Assembly (NCBI RefSeq): GCF_001411555.2
Contig: NC_049904.1
Span: 25,991,370 to 26,055,369, forward strand
From: Juglans regia
Taxonomy: Eukaryota > Streptophyta > Magnoliopsida > Fagales > Juglandaceae
Direction: 5' to 3'
DNA: 64,000 nt
This document shows, one piece after another, positions 46,901-57,483 of this stretch. Both the position numbers and the translations under genes were made by a program. Numbering within the stretch: the stretch's first letter is position 1; the number at the start of each line of letters is the position of its first letter. The notes below the pieces were generated by a model. That model had not been told where the DNA came from. It saw only the letters and a program-made list of their open reading frames with translations, and ran no database searches.

Positions 46901-48325
46901 TCCCAAAGAGATGATTCATACCTTGTAATTTGTGAATATGTGTTATCCATTTATCTATCTTCGATTCATCACCTTGCAATTCATGAATAGGTATTGAACC
47001 ACTTATCTATCATTTTATCAATCTCTTGTTTATTTCCCATTCAATATTCATTTCTTTCAATTATCCATCTTTTTGCATGTTTTCCATTATTTATTCAAAA
47101 ATACAAAAAATACACATTGTTGTTCTTATCTTTTCTAGTTGTTCATATATTTTCCTTGCATTTTCTCACATTTCAAACATATCCTAAGACATAGTCTTCA
47201 TATCTTTGATTTCCCAAATATATATAAACACCAAAAATAAAGTCTTCATATTTCATTTGTCATCTAAGACCAAATCCACTTTCTATACATTTCACCAATT
47301 GCCATAACCGAAATTTCTTAAGCCTCCATCTTTCCAATCCCATATTTCCCACTTTCCAAAGTAAGCCTCCCTCCATCCACACTAAGCCCTAACCGAAATT
47401 CTCATTGCCTGCATCATTCCATATACATATCTAGCCTTAGTTGGAAACCCTAACCTTTTGTAAGAACTTCCTAAACTTTAATAATCCTAACCCTAGCATC
47501 CTTCCATCCAACTAAACCCTAGCTGAAACCTTAGAGTCCAACAAGGTAATTCCTATCTTTTAGGACTCTTCATCTCATCTTCTAAAATCTAATCCTAAAA
47601 TCACTCCATCATTCAAATCACGCAATCCCTAAAATCACCCACTTTCTAGAATCACTCAAGTCAACCATTTCCAAATCCTTCTTCCATTTCCAAAATCGAA
47701 ACCAAATCAATCCCTAAACTAATTCCTACAATTTAGGAATCATAGCTCCCTCATCTCCATATTTCCTAATCCTACCAAAGATCCTCATCCACTTCACATA
47801 TTCAAATTCTATCTCCTATCTCCAAATCCTTAATTATAAGAACATCCTTAGAATCACTCATTCCCACCAAAGGCTTTCCTCATCTTACCTTAGCCAATCC
47901 CTAAAGTCAAGGAACAACCTTAGACTCATTCAAACACCACCAATTCCTCCTTCCAAATTCTAGGAACCCATCCTAGACTCCAACCTTAGTTTATCACTTT
48001 CTAATTTCGTAATCCCCCTTAGCCACCACCCAAAACTCTAGCTTCACTTCACCATACCAACCCTAAGCATCATCCAATTGGCCCTAACATCAAGGGCAAC
48101 CTTTAAGCCGTTTCACATTATATCAAACACACCAAATCATTACTTAGATCACCCGAACTCATCATCATTTCACCACTAAACACCATACCTTCATCAACCT
48201 AGGAATCCTTCATTGCCATTATTGGGTCAAGGCCAAGCAAGTTGGCAAGACACAATCAGTCATCACAAAGACAAGGCGAGTTGCGGGCCCCTAATGTTTA
48301 GGGACTAGACAGAGGTCCCTAACAT
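43985..48325. mobile_element. Large foldback-type inverted-repeat element
   Basis: The left half 43985-45560 is repeated in reverse complement at about 46480-48325. Matching pairs: GTCTAGTCCCTAAAC near 44000 and 48300; GATGAGTTCGGGT near 44150 and 48160; GGATGATGCTTAGGGTTGGT near 44238 and 48065; GATAGATAAATGG near 45070 and 46950; and the step into GC-rich sequence near 45300 and 46690. The arms are diverged and differ by indels. The centre and the outer flanks hold GC-rich repeats (CATGCCATGACAGCCCC type) that also match each other. No transposase is seen. A foldback transposon or a long-TIR non-autonomous Mutator-like element are the best candidates; ends and target duplication were not fixed. 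Confidence 0.72.
45791..45935. repeat. 33-bp GC-rich tandem repeat in IR centre
   Basis: Units start GCTAACATGCCATGA or GCTGACATG at 45791, 45824, 45857 and 45890, exactly 33 bp apart, and then degrade. Related words continue to about 46260. They recur in reverse complement at ~48340-48600, right of the right arm. Confidence 0.85.
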
Positions 48326-48890
48326 GGTTAATAGCCTAACTGGGCGTCCTAGGCGTGTCATGGTAGGGGTCATGGCATGCCTGTGGGGCTGTTGTGGTGT
48401 TGTCAAGGCATGTCAGCGACAGTGTCGAGGGGCTGTCAGGGCATGCCATCAACAATGTCCAGGCCTTGTCCATGGCGCTGTCAAGGCATGCTAGCAGCAG
48501 TGTCGAGGCATGGGCCATGGGGCTGTCCAGACTTGTCAGTGACAGCGTCAAGGCATCAGCCATGGGCCCATCTAAACTTGTCATGGCATGGTTGGTAGCT
48601 TGACCGTGGGCCACAAAACATGGGATTTTGACAGCATGCACCATTATGACGTGCGCGCAGTTGCCCCATGCGAGCCCCATGCAATGCGCGCAGCACCATT
48701 CTGCTTGTTGCACCACATGGTGCACACTGCCGAACACGATGTGCATAACACCACGCGGTGCGCTTAGCACTACGTGATGCGAGCAACATCCTTGTGGTTG
48801 TGCAACGTGTGGTGAACCACCACGGTGCACGCATCACCTGGTGAGTAACAACACCATGTGCAGTGTCACGGTGCGCGACACTTGGTCAAT
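48326..48890. repeat. GC-rich outer flank of IR element
   Basis: Rich in GTGTCGAGGC, CATGCCATG and GCGCAGCACC type words, partly the reverse complement of the element's centre. The corresponding left outer flank (about 43790-43984) is shorter and less similar. Long open frames here come from composition. Confidence 0.5.
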
Positions 48891-49207
48891 CTCAACATAT
48901 ATTGTATTCTCAAAAATGCAATACAATATATATACAAATCAACAGATGAATGCATAAAAAAATCCATACAGTCAAATACATCTAGTAATGGCACAATGTT
49001 CATGTAAACATAGATAAAAACTTACGGTAAGAGATCATGGCATTTCTAATAGTCTCAAACATGTTTTATAAACATAGACTCATCACATTATTTATACACA
49101 AGATCAGATTCATAGAATGTAAAAAAAAAAAATATCAGTATTACATGAACAAGAAAAACAGAGACATATATATCACTAGGAACAACTAACTATTGCTCTG
49201 ATACTAA

Positions 49208-50167
49208 TGCTAGAATTTATGTAAATATACACAGCGGATAGGTGAGTAACACGTAAGAACCTACCCTTGGAAATGGAACAACAGCTGGAAACGACTGTTA
49301 ATACCCCGTAGGCTGAGGAGCAAGAGGAGAAATCCTCTTGAGGAGGGGTTTGCATCTGATTAGCTAATTGGTGAGGTGATAGCTTACTAAGGTGATGATC
49401 AGTAGCTAGTCTGATAGGATGATCAGCCACACTGGGACTGAGACATGACCCAGACTCCTACGGGAGGTAGTAGTGGGGAATTTTTCGCAATGAGCGAAAG
49501 CCTAACGAAGCAATGCCGTGTGGAGGTAGAAGGCCTACGGGTCGTGAACTTCTTTTCTTGGAGAAGAAGCAATGAGGGTATCTGGGAAATAAGCATCGAC
49601 TAACTCTGTGCCAGCAACCGCGATAATACAGAGGATGCAAGCGTTATCCGGAATGATTGGACATAAAGCGTCTGTAGTTGTTCCAAAGGGTATTATCTGT
49701 GTAGTTGTTCTACAAGTAAATCCAATGTTCAAACCTCTAATTTTACTTTCATCCGGTGTGTGTGTGCGCTATGTAGATAAATCTAGAGACACACTCAATA
49801 TGCCTAAAACCTAAATATTTTCATTCACAAAACAGAGAGACTCCCAAATGCCAAGATGATCTCTGTAAGGAAAAATTAGTCCTCATATGATAACCGTTGG
49901 CTGGCTAACGTTACGACCATAACTCCAGGCGTTATGCCTGGAGTAATGCCAAGTGTTTTGCCTAGCATCCCAATAAGGGAAGTGGCAGGGGCACACCCAC
50001 TAAGGGCGCCCCTGCTTTATTACAGTTCATCTAACCTAAACTATTCACACATATCTCCAATATACACAGCCCAGCTCACATACATAGATTGCTAGCTACC
50101 ATGCTCATTACCATAGGGATGCAATGATAATTTCATATTAGCATGATGCTAAACTACAATACCAACA
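49208..50167 (-). repeat. 5' LTR of old copia, with plastid DNA patch
   Basis: On plus it starts TGCTAGAATTTATG and ends TACAATACCAACA. Without the plastid-derived segment at 49234-49677 it is about 516 bp, close to the partner LTR (501 bp). Confidence 0.72.
49234..49677 (+). pseudogene. rrn16: Nuclear copy of plastid 16S rRNA gene fragment
   Basis: The stretch follows bacterial/plastid small-subunit rRNA from the GGTGAGTAACACGTAAGAAC region, through GGATGATCAGCCACACTGGG and ACTCCTACGGGAGG, to CAGCAACCGCGATAATACAG and TAAAGCGTCTGTAG. This covers roughly E. coli positions 100-590. Plastid-type wording (GAGAAGAAGCAATGAGGGTA) points to chloroplast rather than mitochondrion or a contaminant. Differences from the plastid sequence as I remember it are mostly G-to-A and C-to-T, as expected from decay of methylated nuclear DNA. 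It is a fragment and cannot work as rRNA. Confidence 0.95.
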
Positions 50168-51358
50168 TTGGAGGGGCAGTGTACAGTTTACCAACTGATG
50201 AAAAATTGCGAGCCCAGAACTTATTCCATCAGATCAGGGCATATAATTGAATATTTTAATATAACTCCGGTTACTGGTTAGCTGGTTATTCAATTGACAA
50301 TTAGTAATGAAAAAGAGGGTGAGGTTGTAGGTTGATCTTATCCCATGAAGGAGTCATCTCGATCTTTGTAGATATAAAAAAGAGACCAAGAAATCATGTA
50401 TATAGTTGCTACTGAGGCGTACATGCTGCAGAAAAATACAAAGTGCTGAAAATAATAAGAGAAATGAACGTTTTTAATATGATAATATGCCCAACAAAAA
50501 ATTAAAAATAAAAAGACGAAATATACTGTCTTAGGTAGGAAGAAAAGAGGAACATCTTGCCCCCGAGAGAGAGATTTAGTGCTTATAAACTTGAGTGTCT
50601 CAGAAAAAACTTCATACCAATATTTATGAATCGTTCTGCATACAATTTAACCATAATTGTGATGTATTACATGCATACTTATTTTATTAAACATGATGCA
50701 GACTAACATGATACAATCACTGTAAACTCCCCGTAAATTCATTGCATGTGGTGTTGATTTGTCAGGTATTATCTGTTACAGAAGAGTCTAAGACAATTCC
50801 ACCTTCAAAAAAAGAATACCCATAATCTCAAACTGAATCAGAAAATCACTCTGTCCAAGCCAGATAGACTTGTTAAAACAAACTCTAAACAGAAAATGGA
50901 ACTATGATTTACATGACATTTAGCTTTGGACAGAAAGGAGTGAAGATGGGAAGGAACGTCTGATTAAAAAGTACTAAACATGTAGTATAATCTAACACAA
51001 CTTTTGAATATGTCAGACAATTCCAATATATCAGAAGATCAACAACAACCATTTGAGAAATATTCTCACCTGCAACTAAACGTAAAGCTTTACAGAAGAA
51101 ACACAAAACTCATCGACTTCTTGGCTTGAAGGAGCACAGGGGTCATCTCCAATCCTGAGAGTATCTGTACGCAAGCCCAGTCCATTGAGATGAAAATAGT
51201 CCAAACTGACTGTGCTGATCCCAATTGGAATGGAAATTATCAATGAATATTAAAGGGCCTAGAAAGTGCCTCAATCCCCCATGACCAGCCATTTTGCAGG
51301 TCAGGATAGCATAGCACAACTAATGCTTCTTGGTTCTCTAGCATGGATTTTGAACCTG
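50168..51358. other. Kinase 3' flank and intergenic DNA
   Basis: Nothing recognisable. The right part should contain the 3' UTR of the minus-strand kinase gene. No repeat ends were seen. Confidence 0.5.
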
Positions 51359-54300
51359 TTATTGACCTTTTGCCAGGGTTCGGCTAGATACACCGTGCAA
51401 CAATTTGACAAACCCAAGAAAACTCAGCTTTCCATCAGTATGCCTAACCCAATCGTGAAGAACAGCATGGACAGGGACTGAAGGGCCGAGGCAAAGTTCC
51501 TGAAAAAATGTGCAAAAAGATAAAAGGTCAGTCTGCATCATGTTTGTTGACAAGATGCAAACATCACTGTTTCTTCACCCATGTCCAACAACAAACTGAA
51601 TCAAAGGGAAAATGCAAGAGTATTTTGTTCATATTCCAATTTTAATGAGAAAATCAGAAGTAATACTTCCGAAAAATGGATAAGCCAACAGAATGTTGAT
51701 GGGTTTGCATTTCAAACCAATTAACAGAAGTTAGGAAACTCAACATTGAACTTAATGAACAAAAACGTCTAATTCATATCAAAAGCACTCTTAAAAACCA
51801 AGTTAACTCAGGCAATCAGATCAATTTAAATAGTTAAAATCAACCAGAGGGATCACTTGACAATCAACCTTAAGGTTCACTAATACAACGCAGACCATCA
51901 TATATGGACCAAATCAAGGTTAGCCCAAACTTGGTCTTACATAAACCATTTATGAACAATTACCTCAGAAACGGAAATACGTTTTTGCAAGTTCAGCAAA
52001 TTACTAAGCTACTAACTCGTTTTACACTCTTAAGCTGTGATCCAAAACAATGATTTCATAACTCCATTAAGAAATTAAATGTAGCACAGCTTTTTTTTTT
52101 TTTGGGGGGGGGGGAGGAGGAGGGGGAAGAGAAGGAAGAAGAGAACCATGGAAAAAAGTGTTTACAGGATCAAAATTCAGAAGCAGCTATGATCAATCCC
52201 AGTACATGTCAACACAGTTTTGTTGCAAAATGCTGTTCAGTTCCATCCAAAAATCCTGACCAACTTTCCCAATAGCACAAATATTTGCATTGCAGCCAAA
52301 AGAAAAATGATATCTGAAATACTTGATTCTCCAATCTACACCAACTCAAAATGCATCCTTCTGTTGTTGTTAAGTGACATATAGAGTGGCACATTGCTAA
52401 TATAAGTAAACATACCAAGGCAAACAGGCTGACATGCTTACATGCATGGGTTATTTTATTTTTGAACCAAACGTACCGAGGCCAACTCCTCAATGACAAT
52501 AGCTCTGTTTCCATCCTTCTCAAAAATTTCATAGGCACAACGAGCATGTTGCTCCCACCGATCAAGAGCCTCAAGTTGATGCACGCTTAGTGCAGCTGCA
52601 CAGAACTCCTCAAAGTCCATCCTTCTGTATTGTAATGCATTAAGCTGCAACCAAAAGAGGCATCACAACTTGCCATTAAAGTAGAACAATAAAGAAAGAT
52701 AATTGTCACATCCATTTCAGTTGTTAATCTCCCTACCGACACTAGAAAATCAGGGACACGTGACTCCTTCATAGCATCCGTGGCATTTTTCATCAAGGCC
52801 TGATAACAGCTAAAGAGTGAGACCATAACTTACAACATTCAGTTTTAAATGTAAAGCTTATATAAATAAACCAACCGCTTTCATATTATCTAAGCTTATG
52901 GTGCCATTTTTGTTTGGTTCCAATAGTGCAAACTGCTCCTTCAAATAAAATAGCTCATCTACTGTCAATGTTTTAGATAGTGCCTGTGACAAAAAATGAA
53001 AAGGAGTTATAATTTTACACACTAGACACATCTTGTTTTCCAAGCAAAATAACAATGAGTGCAATATTCATCTCCAATGGCATCGTATACACACCCTTAA
53101 AGCAGCTTTTCGTAGAGATGATGAACGCATATAAGCCTTCATGAGTTTGAATGTTAGTATATCCAGAGGCACTTTTACACCATTAGAACTTTTAATCCAA
53201 GGATGACCTGCAAGAGAACTGTTTGAGCAACTATAGGTATATATGAACAACAACTGAGCACTTTTGGCAGTGGATGAGGCACCATACTTAGAGCTTGAGC
53301 AGCTGTCATTCGTTTCCGTGGGTCTTTATTCAATAGGCGCTTAACAAAATCTTTAGCCTCAACAGACAATGAGGGCCAAGGTGGTTCATCAAAACTTGGA
53401 TCAGCTTTTAATACAGCTCGAAAGATCCCAGATTCAGTTCTAGCCCAAAACGGTCGGCTACCACATAACAGGATATAAGCTATTACACCAATACTCCAGA
53501 CATCTGCCTCTGTACTGTATGATCTATGCAGAACTTCTGGAGCTACGTAATATGCACTACCGACAATGTCATTAAGCCTTTCATCTGCAAAGCATTTGAA
53601 ACATTTGAAACCATTGACACATTCAACGAGCTACAAAACAGCATGCAGAGGTATTAAGACGATGACGACAAACCTGGTCTCACAAAATCTGACAAGCCAA
53701 AATCTATGGCCTTCAATTGTGAGCTTTCATCCTTTGATGTAAAAAGGAAATTCTGATGCAGCAAATAACTATACATAGGTGAGAACAAATCAATGAAAAC
53801 AAAACCTGAGCTCAAGAACCACATGCGGTAAGAAACTTTGAAGTTATTTTCTACAAGCATCGCTGAACAACCGATTCATTAAATTAACTACATTAGATAA
53901 AGTCTATGCTCACTTAGCTTCCATATCACATACATCATGGCAAATTGCAGGCTGCCGGCATTTACAAACTACTTTCTCTGTTTATTCTTGCTCTATAGGG
54001 GGGGGTGGGGATGTATTAGAGCCATCTAGAAGGGTTTACTGTGAGACAATTACATCAAAGGAATAATCTCTGTCTAAAGGTGGACTCCAGCAGAAATCAA
54101 TCTAATTTCTAAAGTTATTGAAGAATAGAATATACCCCACCTCAGGTTTGAGATCACGGTGCACCACACCCTGGAGATGGCAAAATGCAACAACATTTAA
54201 TATTTGTATCATGACAGCCTTTGCATCATCTTCTGTGTATTTCCCACCCCTGCAGAAGAAAAGGAACAATGACATTAGAGAGAGAGAGAGAGAGAGTGAG

Positions 54301-57300
54301 TTGAGTTTCACATGAGAGCTTTTTCATAAGTTTCCTTTGCTCTCCTTATCCATCAAATTTAATAGGCTCAAAGAGTATTGGGTCTTACTGGCAAAGAAAG
54401 AAATACCGTTTTTTTTTTTTTTTTATTAAGTAAGCAAAGAAAGAAATACCTTGAGAGTATTCTGTCTAAAAGCTCCCCTCCTTTGCAAAACCTAAGAGAT
54501 GCATGAAAATTTATCATAGTTCGTTAAAATAAAATTTCATATCAATTGAGGATGAGTCTTCCCACTGGAGAAAAAAGAATATATAAAATATTTTCCAATA
54601 GTTGTAAAATAGGGTTTTAGCATGTCTGCTACATTAGTACTACAAAGGGATACAAATTGATGACACTAACACACTACATGTGTCAGTGTCTCATCAATCA
54701 ATTCATGATTCTATTTTTTTTTTCAAAATTGACCGGCATGTCGCTACCACAAGACAGTACCACGTCAGTTTGTATATCTATGTAGTACCGAATGTTGCAG
54801 CTCAAGCATTTTCCTATAAAATATTAAGAGCGGGGGATCTGATTCGGTGAAAGGGTTGCAGCAAGAGCTTACTCCATTACTATATACACATTATCGTGGT
54901 CTTCATAAGCATCATAGAACTGTACTAGATTGTTATGCCTGCTCAATGCTCTCAATATTTTTACCTCCCTTCTCACATCCTCAATGGCAATGGCAGTGTT
55001 CATCTAACAAAAATGATGAAAACAATGATAAGCAATTTAGACAGTAACAAAATATAAAAGACAGCACCTTACAGTGCTATATGCTATAAAAATTTGTTCC
55101 AGTTCCACCGACACTAAAAATAGCAAGTTGAATGAAATGCAAGGAACAACGGATCAATTAACAATACAGACAACAAACCTGTCAGAACAACAAGGTAAAG
55201 GAAGATGCGACAATGACTAAAAGTTGGTTTACTACTAGCAAGTGTAAAACTTGTACTAAAATGTACAAGCATATTTTTTGTAAACCATGGGTCATTATAA
55301 AAAAAAAAAAAAAAAGGGTAGAATGGACCATTTCTTCTCTATGTAACATTGCGATGACAAACACTGCCTCATTTGGATGTTGGGATGAGAAATCTGTGAA
55401 TAGTAGTAAAATAATTTGTGAATAGTAGTGAAATAGTTTGAATTAAGAAATAAAAAGTTGAATAAAAAATTATAAAGTTAAAATTCTAATTTTTTTAATC
55501 TTATTTTTGTTTTGGGATTTGAAAAAGTTGAATTGTTTTTTGTGTTTTATTTGGAAGTTTGAAAAAATTGTAATGATTAGATTAAAAGATGAAAATTTAA
55601 AATTGAAAAGTGTGTTTTAGTGGTGCTTGGATGTTGAGATGAGATGAGATGAGATGGAATGAGACCATCTCAACATCCAAATGGGGCCTAACTATGTTGA
55701 TCTCCCACATCGAAAGCCTGTGTGAGCGAAACCTTTTAGCACAAGTTATTAACTGTTCATATCTCTTTCTTGAACATTCTGCAAGTTCCTTGAACTAATT
55801 CGTAAGAGCATTTATTCACAGCATTCCCCCCAATTCAGGTGAATTATCTTCAAAATTGTGTGATAATTACCCAAGTAATGAAGCAGAATATTTTTCCAGA
55901 CTTCACTATCTATTAGGGAAAATTAAAAAAATCTTAAAATATTATATGACAGGTTCATGGTAAAAATAGTTTGGATACAAAAAATATTTCATTTCATCTC
56001 ATCTCATTTAATTATTACAACTTTTTCAAATTCCCACATAAAATACAATAAACAATTTAATTTTTTCAAATCTCAAAACGATAATAATATTAAAAAATAA
56101 TATTCTAACAATATTTTATTCAACTTTCATCTCATCTCATCTCATCTTTTCCGTAACTAGGTAAAAGAATTACATGTTCCTCCAATGGAAAAATTATCTA
56201 AACCAGACATTACTTTCATACCAATAAACAAGAAGGAGAAAACTCAATTGTAGGACTAAACCTTTAAATCTAATTGGCTACTTCTAAAGCCTAATACTCC
56301 GTAGCCAAGCCCGACAATTGGTTGACCAAATACTTCTACTTAACAACAAAAGTAATAATAATCATAATCAAATCTCCCACGTCATGGTTGGGCCACTAGC
56401 GCCAGTTTTATTTAAAAAAATCTCAACTCCAATCATGTCAGACCCCCACTCCCACCGTAATCAAATAAAAACATCTAACAGCGATCAAAGACCATTACAT
56501 ATAATGCATGGAACCACTGACAACCACTCTTACAGTGAATAAAATCGCTCTCTTTCACAGGGAGCAAAGAAACTTTTTTTTTTTTTGGCGTTTCCCACCC
56601 AGATTACAAGCTAAATTATAACCTGCCGACGGATCCAGATTTGCGGAAACCACAATTCACTAACTTATCTATTCATGTAAAGTAACTAACAAATCCAGAA
56701 TAATAAGAGCGAAAATTCTAGACATGAAATTAAGGCCAACCTTGGCTTTGGGTATGACTTTTACGGCGACCTGTTGGCCTTTGAGCTCGCCCTTCTTAAA
56801 CTTGGCGGCGCAAGTGTACCCGAAATGCCCTCTCCCAACCTCGTCTCCCAGCTCGTACTTGCTCCCGAAGTGCTTGGAGAACCCGAAGCTCTTGTCTAGC
56901 CCTCTCACGTGCTCCGCCTCGCTCCCTTCCGGTATCGACGCTTCGTTCGGCTTCACCAAGCCGTGTCGCCTCGCAAGCACTGCCCGTATGTGCTTCGCCG
57001 GCGACGGAGGCGGGAACGGCCGCTTGAAGAACCGGTTAGGAGTAGAGTTGGAGCTCACATTTGCCGGAGATCTCGCCGGAGACTTCTTAGAGAAGAGATA
57101 GTGCGCCGGACTGGGACTGTAGAACGGGAAGAACGGAGATTTCTTCCCGTTCTGGTGGCCGGCAGGGTTTTGGCTCTCGACATTGGCGGAGCTGGAGGTT
57201 GTTTTGGTGCCATCCTTGGCTGGGACGGAGTTACTCTGAACCGGAATAGACTTGTCCTGGACAGGTTGAAGATCAAGTTCCAGAGAAGAGGGGCTGGGAT

Positions 57301-57331
57301 TTGCGGGGGGCTGGGAGATGCAGAGACCCAT
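51359..57331 (-). CDS. CRK: CDPK-related protein kinase (CRK family)
   Basis: A Ser/Thr kinase with a CDPK-like layout and degenerate calcium-binding domain. Exons on minus: 57331-56741, 55003-54873, 54491-54450, 54249-54141, 53752-53674, 53584-53288, 53207-53095, 52983-52876, 52799-52737, 52644-52477, 51499-51359. All junctions are GT/AG and in phase, giving 613 aa. I chose the second Met because MGLCIS offers Gly2 and Cys4 for myristoylation and palmitoylation, hence membrane anchoring; an in-frame upstream ATG at 57346 would hide them. A Ser/Pro-rich N-terminus (1-~150) precedes the kinase: GRGHFG 166-171, K191, HRDLKPE 285-291, DFG 308-310, [10 protein letters not shown]. The C-terminal EF-hand-like region (e.g. 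[24 protein letters not shown]) lacks canonical loop residues, typical of CRKs. Intron 1 (1.7 kb) holds two MITE-like elements. Confidence 0.95.
55366..55688. repeat. MITE-like element in CRK intron 1
   Basis: The left end GCCTCATTTGGATGTTGGG is the near reverse complement of the right end, CTCAACATCCAAATGGGGCC. The interior is AT-rich with GAATAGTAGT and GATGAGATGAG runs. It lies between exons 2 and 1 of the kinase gene. No transposase; size ~323 bp. Confidence 0.8.
55965..56165. repeat. Second MITE-like element in CRK intron 1
   Basis: From GTTTGGATACAAAAAATATT through CATCTCATCTCA, an AT-rich middle (CAAATTCCCACATAAAATAC), to a second CATCTCATCTCATC run and GTAACTAGG. It is similar in style to 55366-55688 in opposite orientation. 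Confidence 0.65.
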
Positions 57332-57452
57332 TCGATAACCTCCCAAACGCAGAGGTGCCGGGAATTCACTGTCAATTCAAGGTCAGAGCATCGCAATTCT
57401 TATGGATGATGGATTTGGAATTCTACGAGAATTACATTTAAAATGAGCTAAG

Positions 57453-57479
<27 letters not shown>
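57453..57479. repeat. (GA)n in CRK 5' leader region
   Basis: About 13 GA units (CT on the coding strand) lie 120-150 bp upstream of the kinase start codon. CT-rich tracts are common in plant 5' UTRs. A transcription start just right of it, near 57480-57550, is plausible but no TATA box is clear. Confidence 0.7.

Positions 57480-57483
<4 letters not shown>

Larger units (their letters stand above)
39333..50167 (-). mobile_element. Old Ty1/copia element with nested inserts
   Basis: The plus-strand left LTR (39333-39833) and right LTR (49208-50167) share TAGAATTTATGTAAATATAC, GTGTAGTTGTTCTACAAG, GAGAGACTCCCAAATG and CGTTACGACCATAACTCC. Both end in a CAACA terminus. A minus-strand primer-site remnant (AGTATCAGAGCAATAG, ~49190-49205) adjoins the right LTR. 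So the element points left, with its 5' LTR on the right. RNase H, RT and integrase remnants lie in between, while gag is missing or replaced. The flanks (GTTCA, TTGGA) show no target duplication. Large later inserts explain the 10.8-kb length. Confidence 0.75.

Noticed and set aside
45304..48837. Multiple 70-160-codon frames rich in Ala, Cys, His and Met
   Set aside because: GC-rich tandem repeats of the inverted-repeat element; no start context, domains or splice-linked exons.
49234..49677. Functional rRNA gene or bacterial contamination
   Set aside because: Only a third of 16S is present, bordered on both sides by LTR sequence shared with 39333-39833, with transition-rich decay.
49458..49814. 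Short ORFs over the plastid-like segment
   Set aside because: The DNA is an rRNA-gene fragment, not protein coding.
57332..57346. Upstream ATG as the kinase start
   Set aside because: It would add five residues before MGLCIS and abolish the N-terminal glycine needed for myristoylation, which is conserved in the family.
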